NCBI RefSeq assembly: GCF_042767895.1
Contig: NC_091571.1
Coordinates: 575,609 to 585,608 of the forward strand
DNA length: 10,000 bases
Direction of reading: 5' to 3'
Source: Penaeus vannamei
Taxonomy: Eukaryota; Arthropoda; Malacostraca; Decapoda; Penaeidae
Shown here: positions 1 to 8,340 of the stretch, piece after piece
Position numbering within the stretch: position 1 is the first letter of the stretch
How the letters are laid out: every line of letters begins with the position of its first letter
Notes under the pieces: generated by a model
Databases searched by the model: none
What the model was told of the DNA's origin: nothing
What the model saw: only the letters and a program-made list of their open reading frames with translations
Made by a program: the position numbers and the translations under genes

Positions 1-844
1 TCATGATGCAATATCACAGTATTAAATGCATCAAATGTAACAAAGGTCGCATACGATAACGCAATAAAACACGATAGCACCATACTGTAATAGCATCATC
101 ATGTCATAAATACATATCAAGTGTCCTAAAGCAAATGTGCGGATAATGTACCAGCCAACGGTAAACAGATACCGTGTATATAAATAGCAAGATGAAATGT
201 ACACCGTAATAAGACACCCCTCATTCGCCGTCTCCTCAGTGATCGCTGTTGTTATAAACTATTTTGGGACTGCAATTTCCCTGAGTGTGTACGATGAGGA
301 CGGCACATAAATTACACAAATAAGTGTCTCAGAATAGAATCTTTCAGCGCAAAGACCACGATCACTTTTTCCAAAGACCCGAGCCTCAATAGAGTCAACT
401 GAATATTGTATGAGTAATAGCACTGCGGGTACGATATAGGACGTTATATTTCAGCCTTTTTCGTTCTGAAATATTTTTGGAAAGTGACTGTCAGTTCTTA
501 GCACCTCATGTCTGTTCCTAGCGACTATGTGGCACTCAAGTATACGGATGTCTATATATAGCAGTTAAGATAAGGGCTTGTTATCTATCATTTTATCTGT
601 GTAAATGAATTACCTGTACCTGTGTCTATGTCCACATCCATTCATATAAATAACTCTGCATGTGTGTGCGTACGAATGTTTATCTGAGTAAGTAGTGTTG
701 CATATCTCAGGCATATCCCACCACACACACGGACATTGTATAACACGGGAAGAGGAAGAGTGCAAGACCGATAATTAACGATAATCAGACGTCAGTAAAA
801 TACCAACCGAATGTCAATCTGCAACCCCCTTTATCCATCGCAGC
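1..844. other. AT-rich unique DNA, no gene seen
   Basis: This stretch is not made of simple repeats apart from short TG/CA runs near 660-730. Stops are frequent in all frames and I recognise no protein, RNA gene or transposon end. It reads as ordinary intergenic or intronic DNA. Confidence 0.6.
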
Positions 845-868
845 GGCAACAGCACTGACATTGTTGCC
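845..868. repeat. Small perfect inverted repeat
   Basis: GGCAACA (845-851) and TGTTGCC (862-868) are perfect reverse complements separated by 10 bases. The pair lies about 60 bp before the 16-bp minisatellite. A 7-bp arm is short and may be chance. Confidence 0.5.
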
Positions 869-926
869 TCGTCATTGCGGTGGCTCATGCAGAGGCGCGC
901 GTGGCAACCGTCCCTGACACAGTAAT

Positions 927-1450
927 GAAAGTCCCTCCCGGTGGAAAGTCCCCCCGGTGGAAAGTCCCCCGGTGGAAAGTCCCCCCGGTGGAAAGTCCCC
1001 CCGGTGGAAAGTCCCCCCGGTGGAAAGTCCCCCCGGTGGAAAGTCCCCCGGTGGAAAGTCCCCCCGGTGGAAAGTCCCCCCGGTGGAAAGTCCCCCCGGT
1101 GGAAAGTCCCCCCCGTGGAAAGTCCCCCCGGTGGAAAGTCCCCCGGTGGAAAGTCCCCCCGGTGGAAAGTCCCCCCGGTGGAAAGTCCCCCCGGGTGGAA
1201 AGTCCCCCCGGGGGGGGGGGGGGAAAGTCCCCCCCGGTGGAAAGTCCCCCCGGTGGAAATTCCCTCCGGTGGAAAGTCCCCCCCGGGTGGAAAGTCCCCC
1301 CGGTGGAAAGCCCCCCCCGGTGGAAAATCCCCCCGATGGAAAGTCCCCCCCCCGGTGGAAAGTCCCCCCGGTAGAAAGTCCCCCCCGGTGGAAAGTCCCC
1401 CGGGTGGAAAGTCCCCCCGGTGGAAAGTCCCCCCCGGTGGAAAGTCCCCC
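927..1450. repeat. 16-bp minisatellite with kappaB-like motif in every unit
   Basis: About 31 full head-to-tail units with consensus GGTGGAAAGTCCCCCC follow one degenerate partial unit. Most units are 15-17 bp; length varies mainly through the C run, and unit 1210-1235 is enlarged by a run of 14 Gs (1210-1223). Read on the minus strand, each unit contains GGGGACTTTCC, the classic NF-kappaB site. By hand I count 27 exact copies. Three variant units (near 1252, 1302 and 1319) still fit GGGRNNYYCC, and one (near 1370) breaks it. The unit has no stop codon in any frame and 16 is not a multiple of 3, so several frames stay open as Gly/Pro/Ser/Lys-rich peptides. These are artefacts and not a collagen-like gene. 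Whether the motif is used is unknown. Confidence 0.95.
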
Positions 1451-1690
1451 ACGACACGTTCGCGCGTCGGAGAACCTCGTGCCGCGGGCGTCGGCGGCCA
1501 CGTGCTAACTGGATCCTTGACATTCGTGGTCCAGGACGCGTGCGACGAATGCGATGCGCGTGTGATGAATGTGAGGGAGAAGGAAACAACGATAATGATG
1601 AAGGCAAGAGGTGGCGGGAAGGAGAGGGAAAGAATCCTCGGGGATGATGAACGAGAGCGACAAATTAGCTTTGTTAATGCCAGCGAACAC
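1451..1690. other. CpG-rich unique segment
   Basis: This segment is rich in CG dinucleotides, especially 1451-1560, between the minisatellite and the (TG)n tract. It contains an E-box CACGTG at 1499-1504. I see no TATA box, splice-site pair or recognisable protein. It could be a small regulatory segment next to the kappaB-like array, but nothing in it requires that. Confidence 0.4.
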
Positions 1691-1697
1691 CGAGGGC

Positions 1698-1704
1698 GTG
1701 TGTG

Positions 1705-1748
<44 letters not shown>
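1698..1748. repeat. (TG)n microsatellite
   Basis: About 25 TG dinucleotides run with a single C interruption at 1711. It is the first part of a compound microsatellite that continues into (GATA)n after a 6-8 base linker. Confidence 0.97.
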
Positions 1749-1752
<4 letters not shown>

Positions 1753-1754
1753 AC

Positions 1755-1835
<81 letters not shown>
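1755..1835. repeat. (GATA)n microsatellite, about 20 units
   Basis: An uninterrupted AGAT/GATA tetranucleotide run sits between (TG)n and a short GA-rich tail. Its purity suggests recent expansion. Minus-strand frames through it give meaningless Leu/Ser/Ile/Tyr cycles. Confidence 0.97.
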
Positions 1836-1836
1836 T

Positions 1837-1867
<31 letters not shown>

Positions 1868-1875
1868 TAGAGAAT
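1836..1875. repeat. (GA)n tail
   Basis: Two short AG runs (about 1837-1850 and 1856-1868), separated by AATGAA, close the compound microsatellite. The sequence to about 2015 stays purine-rich and A-rich without a fixed unit. Confidence 0.8.
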
Positions 1876-2589
1876 AGGAGGATTTATGTCTGAATATATG
1901 TTCATTTAAGTAAAACATATGACCGTACCAACATGAAAAATATAAGAATAAAGAATATGAAAAGCATGAAAAGAACAAAAGGAGTGAAAATGAAAAGAAG
2001 AAAAGAGAGAAGGTATTTTTCGTGAAATGAACTGAAATACAGACATGCTACTAGAACCAATAAATCAGATAACAGTAGAATTTACAACCGAATTACAATG
2101 ATTTCAAAACGATCAGTTACATTACAGTTCAATTCAATAGCGGAAACCCTGTAGTAAAACGTATTGGGATACGTCGGTGAAAATTACTGAATTTTGAAAC
2201 ATTTGATACTTTGAAAATATAAATGAATAAAGGATATGATACGTAATAATTAATTCAGCATAGGTCGTAGCATGGAAATAAATGAATATTGTATATATAT
2301 AGTAACAGGAGTAACATTACGAGAGGAAGAATGAATATTTTCTCGCCTTTTTCTATATCTTTCATAGATGAAAATGTTTTTGGAATGAAAGAGCAATGAT
2401 ACGGAAAGCCCGTGATATACGAATTTGTAATAATCACAATAGGATTGATAGCATTGATTAAAAAGCACAGCGTGTTGATGACGGTGATAATGATAATGAT
2501 ATCAAAGATAAAGATATCAATAAGTGATTATGGAAAAATTTGCAATGTTTATTGCATAAAAAGGATCTGATGATGTCATTAGTGTTATT
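1876..2589. other. AT-rich unique DNA, no gene seen
   Basis: An A-rich, purine-skewed part (about 1934-2015) is followed by unremarkable AT-rich sequence. Open frames here are short, under about 75 codons, with no recognisable domain. Nothing argues for a gene. Confidence 0.55.
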
Positions 2590-3165
2590 TTCATTATTAA
2601 CATTACTATTGCTTTATTATGAGCATCATAATTATCATTATCATCCTTATTATTACCATCATTATTATTTTATCGTCATTATTGTTATCATCATCATCAA
2701 CATCATTATTGCTATCATTATTATGACCATTATCATTATTGATATCATTGTTATTAACATTACGATCATTATCATTATTATCATTATCATTATTATTATT
2801 ACCATTGTGATTTTTTATTATCATTATTATCATCATTATTGTTGTTCTTATTTTTTATTATAATAATCGCTTTCTTTATCATTATAATTATTATTAGTAT
2901 TAGTATTATTAACATTATTATTATCATTATCATTATTATTATCATTATTGCTATTATCATTATTATTATTATCATTACCATTATTACCATCACTGTTGTT
3001 GTTGTTGTTGATATTTTTAATGCTTTTCTCCTTATCATTATTATTGTAATTATTGTTGTTGTTATGATAATATTAATAAAAAATACCATTATCATTATCA
3101 TACTATTATTATCTCTTCTTCTGCTACTAATGATATCAATAGCATCATCGTACTTGCCTTTACCC
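2590..3165. repeat. Degenerate ATT/ATC triplet field (pyrimidine polarity on +)
   Basis: This is nearly continuous imperfect triplet repeat made of ATT, ATC, ACC, TTG and GTT, with small perfect runs such as GTTGTTGTTGTTGTT near 2995-3010. Open frames on both strands encode only Ile/Val or Asn/Asp/Met strings and are artefacts of the triplet period. The same repeat type appears in the opposite orientation at 5755-6433. Confidence 0.9.
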
Positions 3166-3397
3166 TTAGTATTATAACCTCTTGGTCATCATCATCATCA
3201 ATCTAAACAATATTAGTAGTAATAGTGTTCATAATGCAATCACTGGTATGATAAAGGTAATCAATAACTGTTATAGTAGAGAAAATGCGTTATTTGTCGT
3301 ATCACAATTTGAGATAAAGCGATTAATCATTGGAAATTGATTCATATATAGAAATGACTACAGTTTAGTCTATTAGTCATTTATATATCACAATATC
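3166..3397. other. Unique AT-rich spacer
   Basis: This spacer follows the triplet field and contains only a short CAT run (about 3187-3200). No gene, RNA or element end is recognised. Confidence 0.5.
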
Positions 3398-3579
3398 CAG
3401 TCATTGTTACAAAATAGATAGACATAGCCATTAGATTGTCATTTTGCAAGCAATCGAAGTTTTTAAATTCTTTTTTATTTATTTATATCAGTCATTGTTA
3501 CAAAATAAATAAATACAGCCATTAGATTGTCATTTTGCAAGCAATCGAAGTTTATTTTTATTTTTTTTTATTTATTCAT
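3398..3579. repeat. 91-bp tandem duplication, two copies
   Basis: Copy 1 starts at 3398 and copy 2 at 3489. The first 65 bases align without gaps at 61 of 65 positions, and all four differences are transitions (G/A or C/T) clustered in a 9-base patch. The remaining third of each copy is T-rich (TTTTATTTATTTA-like) and more diverged. The copies abut, so this is a local tandem duplication and not two transposon insertions. Confidence 0.88.
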
Positions 3580-3675
3580 TTATTTTTTCTTCTGTCACAA
3601 CTCAGTGAGGAAATGGGCGTGACTGCTGGAAGGTATAGCGATGTATCCTTTAACCCGTGAACGATATACATCATA

Positions 3676-3810
3676 TGACGGACAGCGTGTAACTACGACT
3701 GACGTCATACGAAGTGACGGCGATTCCTAAACTTGGCGGCCAATATTTCGCTCCCATATAACTTGAAACGACGTTCGGCAACTCAGGCACCACCAGGCCT
3801 AAGCTAAGGT
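3676..3810 (+). promoter_or_regulatory. Candidate promoter cluster: CRE, CCAAT, TATAA, initiator-like, splice donor-like
   Basis: In order on the plus strand there are TGACG half-sites at 3676 and 3715 on either side of a full palindromic CRE TGACGTCA (3700-3707), then CCAAT at 3740-3744, TATAA at 3757-3761, an initiator-like TCAGG with its A at 3785, and AAG|GTAAAT at 3806-3814 resembling a 5' splice site. The TATAA-to-A spacing of 28 bases and the CCAAT and CRE distances (about 45 and 85 upstream) are normal for an RNA polymerase II promoter. The implied first exon would be only about 24 bases, followed by a (TA)n tract, which weakens the case. No downstream coding exon can be linked to it. 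Confidence 0.3.
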
Positions 3811-3859
3811 AAATAATAAAATACTATTTGGTTTTCCTTTACTTTCCATCGTCTTTCAT

Positions 3860-4071
<212 letters not shown>

Positions 4072-4078
4072 TGCCGAG

Positions 4079-4123
4079 AATTGCGCACCACGAGTATGGC
4101 CGCCAAAACCTTATTGCGCAATT
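4079..4123. repeat. 9-bp inverted repeat
   Basis: AATTGCGCA (4079-4087) and TGCGCAATT (4115-4123) are perfect reverse complements with a 27-base spacer. GCCGA (4073-4077) and TCGGC (4131-4135) extend the pairing after a bulge. It lies just right of the (TA)n tract. The spacer holds TGGCCGCCAA (4097-4106), the reverse complement of TTGGCGGCCA at 3733-3742 on the other side of the tract. Confidence 0.55.
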
Positions 4124-4164
4124 GATGGCTTCGGCTCCTCCGGGGATCCGCCTTTGCGCTCGCA

Positions 4165-4262
4165 GGGGGGGGGGCGAGGGGCAAGGAGGGGAAGGGGGGA
4201 GAGGGGCAAGGAGGGGAAGGGGGGAGAGGGGAGGGAACAGGGAGGGAAGGACGAAAGGAAGG
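4165..4262 (+). repeat. G-rich polypurine minisatellite, 25-bp unit
   Basis: A run of 10 Gs (4165-4174) is followed by two identical 25-bp units (4176-4200 and 4201-4225) beginning GAGGGGCAAGGAGGGG, then a decayed third unit. Many GGGG runs at short spacing could form G-quadruplexes on the plus strand. The unit resembles the roughly 26-bp unit at 7319-7616. Confidence 0.85.
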
Positions 4263-4308
4263 GTTTCCCAGAAGAACGGGATTCAGACACGGGGCAGAGG
4301 AGATAGGT

Positions 4309-4606
<298 letters not shown>

Positions 4607-4981
4607 CCATATGAATCTACATACACGCACTCACTTCACAAATTGAGGCCAAAGTAGCGGCGAAACACAGCGTGCATGTTGACGAGCTTGTGAAGGGAAG
4701 ATGAATGGCTCGGTAATTGATCAGCTAAACCAATCAGCGTGTTTACGCGGGCCGCGGGCGCCGCCCACTCCGCCCTTTGGGAGGGCGTCGGCGGCGTGCC
4801 TTGGGCGCCGGACCGCTGCTCTTTGTCGCTTTGTCCTCTTGTGTCATCATTATCGCTGTTTTCTGCCGCGGCGGCCGCGCACTCGGTCCCTGCGTCCCGC
4901 GGCGGGTGGACGGGCGGGCGCGGCGGCCGCGTGCTCGCCTAATGACCACATTCGCTTTAAGTTCCTTTTTCTTCTCTTCAG
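4607..4981. other. GC-rich, CpG-dense region before the candidate exon
   Basis: From about 4745 to 4935 the sequence is dense in CGG/GCC blocks. Reading the frame that continues into the candidate exon, 4816-4866 encodes a hydrophobic stretch (PLLFVALSSCVIIIAVFC) that resembles a signal peptide or membrane segment. This frame is open from 4729 but has no ATG, so any real start would need an upstream exon. A separate ATG frame opens at 4701, runs 157 codons, and has an Arg/Ala/Pro-biased composition typical of chance frames in GC-rich DNA. Confidence 0.4.
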
Positions 4982-5142
4982 CCGAGGAGCATTTCAAAGG
5001 GCGGGGCGAGGACAGTCCCCCGCCGAGGGGTTGCCAAGGACGAGAGTCTTCCAAAAATGGCCGGTCCAAACGCCCTTGCTGCAGAGAGCTCAAGAAGGCC
5101 AGCAGAGACCCACGGCAACAAGTGCGGTGCAATTGCAGATAA
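4982..5142 (+). other. Candidate 3'-terminal coding exon, Cys-containing basic peptide
   Basis: A textbook 3' splice site ends at 4981: a branch-like CTAAT (4939-4943), then a polypyrimidine run and CAG. The frame from there gives a highly basic peptide of about 53 residues ending at TAA (5140-5142). Counting the Ala encoded by 4981-4983 as residue 1, cysteines lie at 18, 33, 34, 50 and 52, with KR at 30-31 and a C-terminal CNCR. GC content falls sharply after the stop, as expected at a coding-to-UTR edge. ATTAAA at 5391-5396 is a weak poly(A) signal. The C...CC...CxC spacing loosely recalls secreted cysteine-rich peptides such as the TAFA chemokine-like family, from memory only. The odd cysteine count and missing upstream exon argue for caution. 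It may be a chance frame in GC-rich DNA. Confidence 0.22.
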
Positions 5143-5599
5143 ACTTGAGACACCGAGAGGAATTATTTATTTAAAGGGAGTCGTTACGTAACTCTTACTT
5201 CATACAACTCGCCCTTGAGTTAATGCCGAGGAAGGAGTCGTTTTAGAAGGTCTCCCACTCGAGATGGGAGATTTTGTGAAGCCTTCTGTTGGCCTCATCA
5301 GCTGGTCTCTCTGGCAAGGCGCCGTAAACACGATGGGGAAATCTAAATCAAGCTTCATATCAATATTGACCTTGAGTTTAACAAACATCCATTAAATATA
5401 TATGTCGAAGTTTTTTGATAATGGTGACGGTGTAAGAGTGCTATTACGATATAAATATCAAAATAACACATCTTGCTACTAAAAACAGTATTACAGCACC
5501 TTATACCATTCTTACTTGCAATAGCAATAATGCAAGGATTAAAGATCATGGTAAAAACAATTATACGAATAAGGATAGTGGCAATAGTAATGAAACTAT
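5143..5599. other. Unique spacer with two small palindromes
   Basis: GTTACGTAAC (5183-5192) is a perfect palindrome containing TTACGTAA, a consensus PAR-bZIP/E4BP4-type site. TCTCCCA (5251-5257) and TGGGAGA (5265-5271) form a perfect 7-bp inverted repeat with a 7-base loop. Otherwise the sequence is unremarkable and becomes AT-rich. No gene is recognised. Confidence 0.45.
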
Positions 5600-5754
5600 A
5601 CTGCTGCTGCTGTTTCTGCCATTACTGCTACCACTATTACTACTGCTGCTATTTCTACTACCTACTACCGTCATTACTTCTTCTGTTACTACTACTACTG
5701 CTACTATTACTACCACTGGTAGTAGTAGTAATATGGTCATTACTATTACTACCA
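5600..5754. repeat. CTG/CTA/ATT triplet block with polarity switch
   Basis: Pyrimidine-rich triplets on the plus strand (CTG, CTA, ATT, TTC) run to 5715. TACTACCA (5708-5715) and TGGTAGTA (5717-5724) form a perfect 8-bp inverted repeat around one base, C5716. After it the triplets turn purine-rich, return briefly to pyrimidine-rich at 5736-5753, and then switch for good. Leu-rich open frames here are triplet artefacts. Confidence 0.85.
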
Positions 5755-6433
5755 GCGATAATGATAATAACAGTAATAGTAACAGAAATAACAATGATAA
5801 TATTGATAATAATAATAATAATGATGGTAATAGTGCTGATAGTAATAATGATAATAATAATGATAATCATGATAATGATTATCATAAAGGTAATGATAAT
5901 GATAATAACAATATTAATGGTAATGGTGATAACGATTAAAACAGTAATAATGATAAAGACAACTATGATGATACTAGTAATGGTATTAGTGGTACTAATG
6001 ATAATGATATTGATAATGATTATTTGGAATAATAATGATATAAATTGTCTATAAAAGTCATTACAATTTTAACGATAATGAAAATAGTAATAAGGTAATA
6101 ATGATCATGATAGTAATAATTATGATCATAACGCTGATAATAATGATGATGATGATAAAAATAATAACAATCATCATCATAATGATAAAAATTATCATAG
6201 TATTAATAACAATAATAATGATTATGATAAGAATAATAATGATCATGATAATGATCATGATAATAATGAAAATAATGAAAGTAAGGAAGATAATGATAAC
6301 GATAATGGCAATGACAATAATAATGATAATGGTAATAATGATGATAATAATAATGATATTAATGTTAATAATAATAATGATATTAATGTTAATAATAATA
6401 ATGATAATAATAATAATAATCATGATTATGATT
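5755..6433. repeat. Degenerate GAT/AAT triplet field (purine polarity on +)
   Basis: This is a near-continuous imperfect triplet repeat of GAT, AAT, GGT and AGT. A higher-order 24-bp unit (GATATTAATGTTAATAATAA followed by TAAT) is duplicated at 6355-6378 and 6379-6402. Open frames give only Asn/Asp, Ile/Met or Ile/Val strings. It is the same class as 2590-3165 in reverse orientation. Confidence 0.9.
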
Positions 6434-6659
6434 ATCATAACGTTAACATTTACGATACTGGATACCAATGTTAATATTTCAGACTTGATAATCACATGAT
6501 GATAATTACGTTCATAATTATCATCAGAATGAAATACAACGATAGAACGATAGTGACCTAAACACCCATTCGAAGACGGCAGAAACAGCGCCTCCAACGG
6601 CAACAGCAACAGCTTCCTTAAGGAGTCGCAGGAGAAACACGGAAGGAATTTCGAAGAAG
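6434..6659. other. Unique transition DNA
   Basis: AT-rich unique sequence runs to about 6570, then composition shifts to GC- and purine-rich. No gene or RNA is recognised. The long minus-strand frame crossing this region joins poly-Ile triplets to a Ser/Pro/Leu-rich polypyrimidine translation and is not a protein. Confidence 0.5.
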
Positions 6660-7133
6660 CCGTCGGGCGAGCAGGGGCGTCTGCGGCGGAGAGGCGAGCG
6701 AGGGGAAGCAGCGGGAGGCGAGGGGCGAGGGAAGAGCCGAAGGAGGAGAGCAAAGGAGGAGGAGAATGGCCCAGGGAGAGGGGGAAGGAGAGGAGGGAGG
6801 GGGAAGGAGAGGAGGGAGGGAGCGGCGAGGGGAGAAGAGGAGAGGCAAGTGGAGAGGAAAGATGAGATAAAATGGGAAAAGAGGAGAGGAAACAGGAGAT
6901 AGTGAAGGGAAAAGAGGAGAGGGAAGAGGTGATGAGGGGGGGGGGGAGGAAAAGAAAGAGGAGATAGCGAGAGCAAAAGAGGAAAGAGAAGAGAACATAA
7001 AAGAGGAAATGAGGAGGTAGCGAGGGGAAAGGAGGAGAGGAAAATGAAGATAAGATGGGCAAAGAGGAGAGAAAAGAGGAGGTAGCGAGGGGCGAAGAGG
7101 CGAGGGGAGGGGAGAGAGAGAGACGGCAAGAGT
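6660..7133 (+). repeat. Long GA-rich polypurine tract with decayed minisatellite
   Basis: Almost all purine over about 470 bp, with AGGAGAGG as the recurring core. A clean duplication of a 19-bp unit lies at 6781-6799 and 6800-6818. A block beginning GGAGAGGAAA near 6851 recurs, diverged, near 7034. GAGGAGGTAGCGAGGGG occurs near 7011 and 7076. A run of 12 Gs sits near 6937-6948. Such tracts can form triplex or quadruplex structures. Minus-strand frames give Ser/Pro/Leu/Phe strings, which are artefacts. Confidence 0.85.
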
Positions 7134-7221
7134 GGTCGAGGTGTCATCCGAAACACATTGGAGGCTCAGGGAGGGAATCTGCGGGCGACAGGGAGAGGCA
7201 TCTGGGCGACGCGGCGGCCGG

Positions 7222-7258
7222 TATAAAAGTGGTATTTATAGGATGCTTCGCTCAGCAG
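7222..7258 (+). promoter_or_regulatory. Candidate core promoter: TATAAAAG plus initiator-like TCAGCA
   Basis: A perfect TATAAAAG (7222-7229) stands in a GC-rich setting (GCGGCGGCCGG before it). TCAGCA follows, with its A at 7253, 31 bases from the first T of the TATA box, which is the preferred spacing. I see no downstream promoter element at about +28 to +33. Downstream ATGs open only very short or low-complexity frames into a G-rich minisatellite, so any transcript would probably be non-coding or spliced. A chance TATA is possible. Confidence 0.35.
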
Positions 7259-7304
7259 GGGGCGTCCTGCGCGGCCTCCCTTGGGGTCCCTCGGGGCATG
7301 CAGT

Positions 7305-7616
7305 GGTGGGGGGGGGAATGAGGGGCACAAAGGAAGGGGCGGGGGGGTGAGGGGCACGAAGGGAAGGGGGGTGAGGGGCACGTAGGGAGGGGCGGGGTGA
7401 GGGGCAAGCAGGGAGGGGTGGGGGGCTGAGGGACAAGCAGGAAGGGGCGGGGTGAGGGTCAAGCAGGGAGGGGGTGAGGGGGAAGCAGGAAGGGGCGGGG
7501 TGGAGCAAGCAGGGAGGGGGTGGGGTTAGGGGGCACACATTGGAGGGGCCGGGTAGAGAGACAAGTAGTGCGGGGGGTGGGGGGGATAGAGGGTCACGCA
7601 GGATGAAATGGGGCGG
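7305..7616 (+). repeat. G-rich minisatellite, about 26-bp unit, 10-11 copies
   Basis: Units begin with TGAGGGGCA or a close variant at about 7319, 7348, 7372, 7398, 7427, 7453, 7475, 7501, 7527, 7553 and 7588. A good copy reads TGAGGGGCAAGCAGGGAGGG followed by G-rich filler. Copy lengths range from 22 to about 35 bp. Runs of four to ten Gs every few bases make the plus strand a very dense quadruplex candidate. Minus-strand Pro/His/Leu frames are artefacts. It shares the GAGGGGCAAG core with the repeat at 4176-4225. Confidence 0.9.
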
Positions 7617-8079
<463 letters not shown>

Positions 8080-8340
8080 AATTCCTCGGACCTCCCGCAA
8101 ACGAAGCCCCGACGCCCTCCCTCCCTCCCGCAGGACCGCGCCCGGCGTCCACCTCCTCCCGCACCGCCCGAGGCCCCACGTGGACTCCCCCCGCTTTTTG
8201 CGACGTCTTCTCGAGCGCGTGGAGTCCCGGGCGGCCCCTGCACGCCGGCGACCCAGGCGGAGGAGGGACTTCCACGCGAGAATTTTGAGAGGAGACCCAA
8301 CAGTTTCTGAACAATAAAGCTGTTTTGTCCTCCTGGGATA
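8080..8340 (+). other. CpG-dense segment; weak candidate last exon with poly(A) signal
   Basis: A pyrimidine run and CAG (8115-8133) resemble a 3' splice site. AATAAA lies at 8313-8318, followed by TGTTTTGTCC, which resembles a U/GU-rich downstream element. Frames between them give Arg/Pro/Ser/Gly-rich peptides with no recognisable domain, and one frame's TAA stop (8315-8317) lies inside the AATAAA. An E-box CACGTG is at 8177-8182. A terminal exon is possible, but GC-rich DNA produces such frames by chance. Confidence 0.2.

Noticed and set aside
927..1450. CRISPR-like array of regularly spaced repeats.
   Set aside because: Units are contiguous with no unique spacers, and the rest of the window is eukaryotic in style.
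814..1905. Long overlapping frames on both strands across the 16-bp minisatellite, encoding Gly/Pro/Thr-rich cycling peptides like structural or collagen-like proteins.
   Set aside because: The unit lacks stop codons in every frame and its length is not a multiple of three, so several frames are open at once. Unit-length changes shift frame repeatedly with no sign of selection.
4701..5174. ATG-initiated 157-codon frame in the GC-rich region.
   Set aside because: Arg/Ala/Pro-rich composition expected by chance in CpG-dense DNA, no domain, and it reads through the probable splice acceptor at 4981 in a different frame from the Cys-containing peptide.
5473..6054. A 193-codon hydrophobic frame (Leu/Val/Ile/Met) that could be mistaken for a membrane protein.
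   Set aside because: It is a translation of CTG/CTA and GAT/AAT triplet repeats; hydrophobicity comes from the triplet register.
6061..7062. A 333-codon minus-strand frame.
   Set aside because: It joins poly-Ile from the triplet field to Ser/Pro/Leu strings from the polypyrimidine strand; no domain and no coding-like composition.
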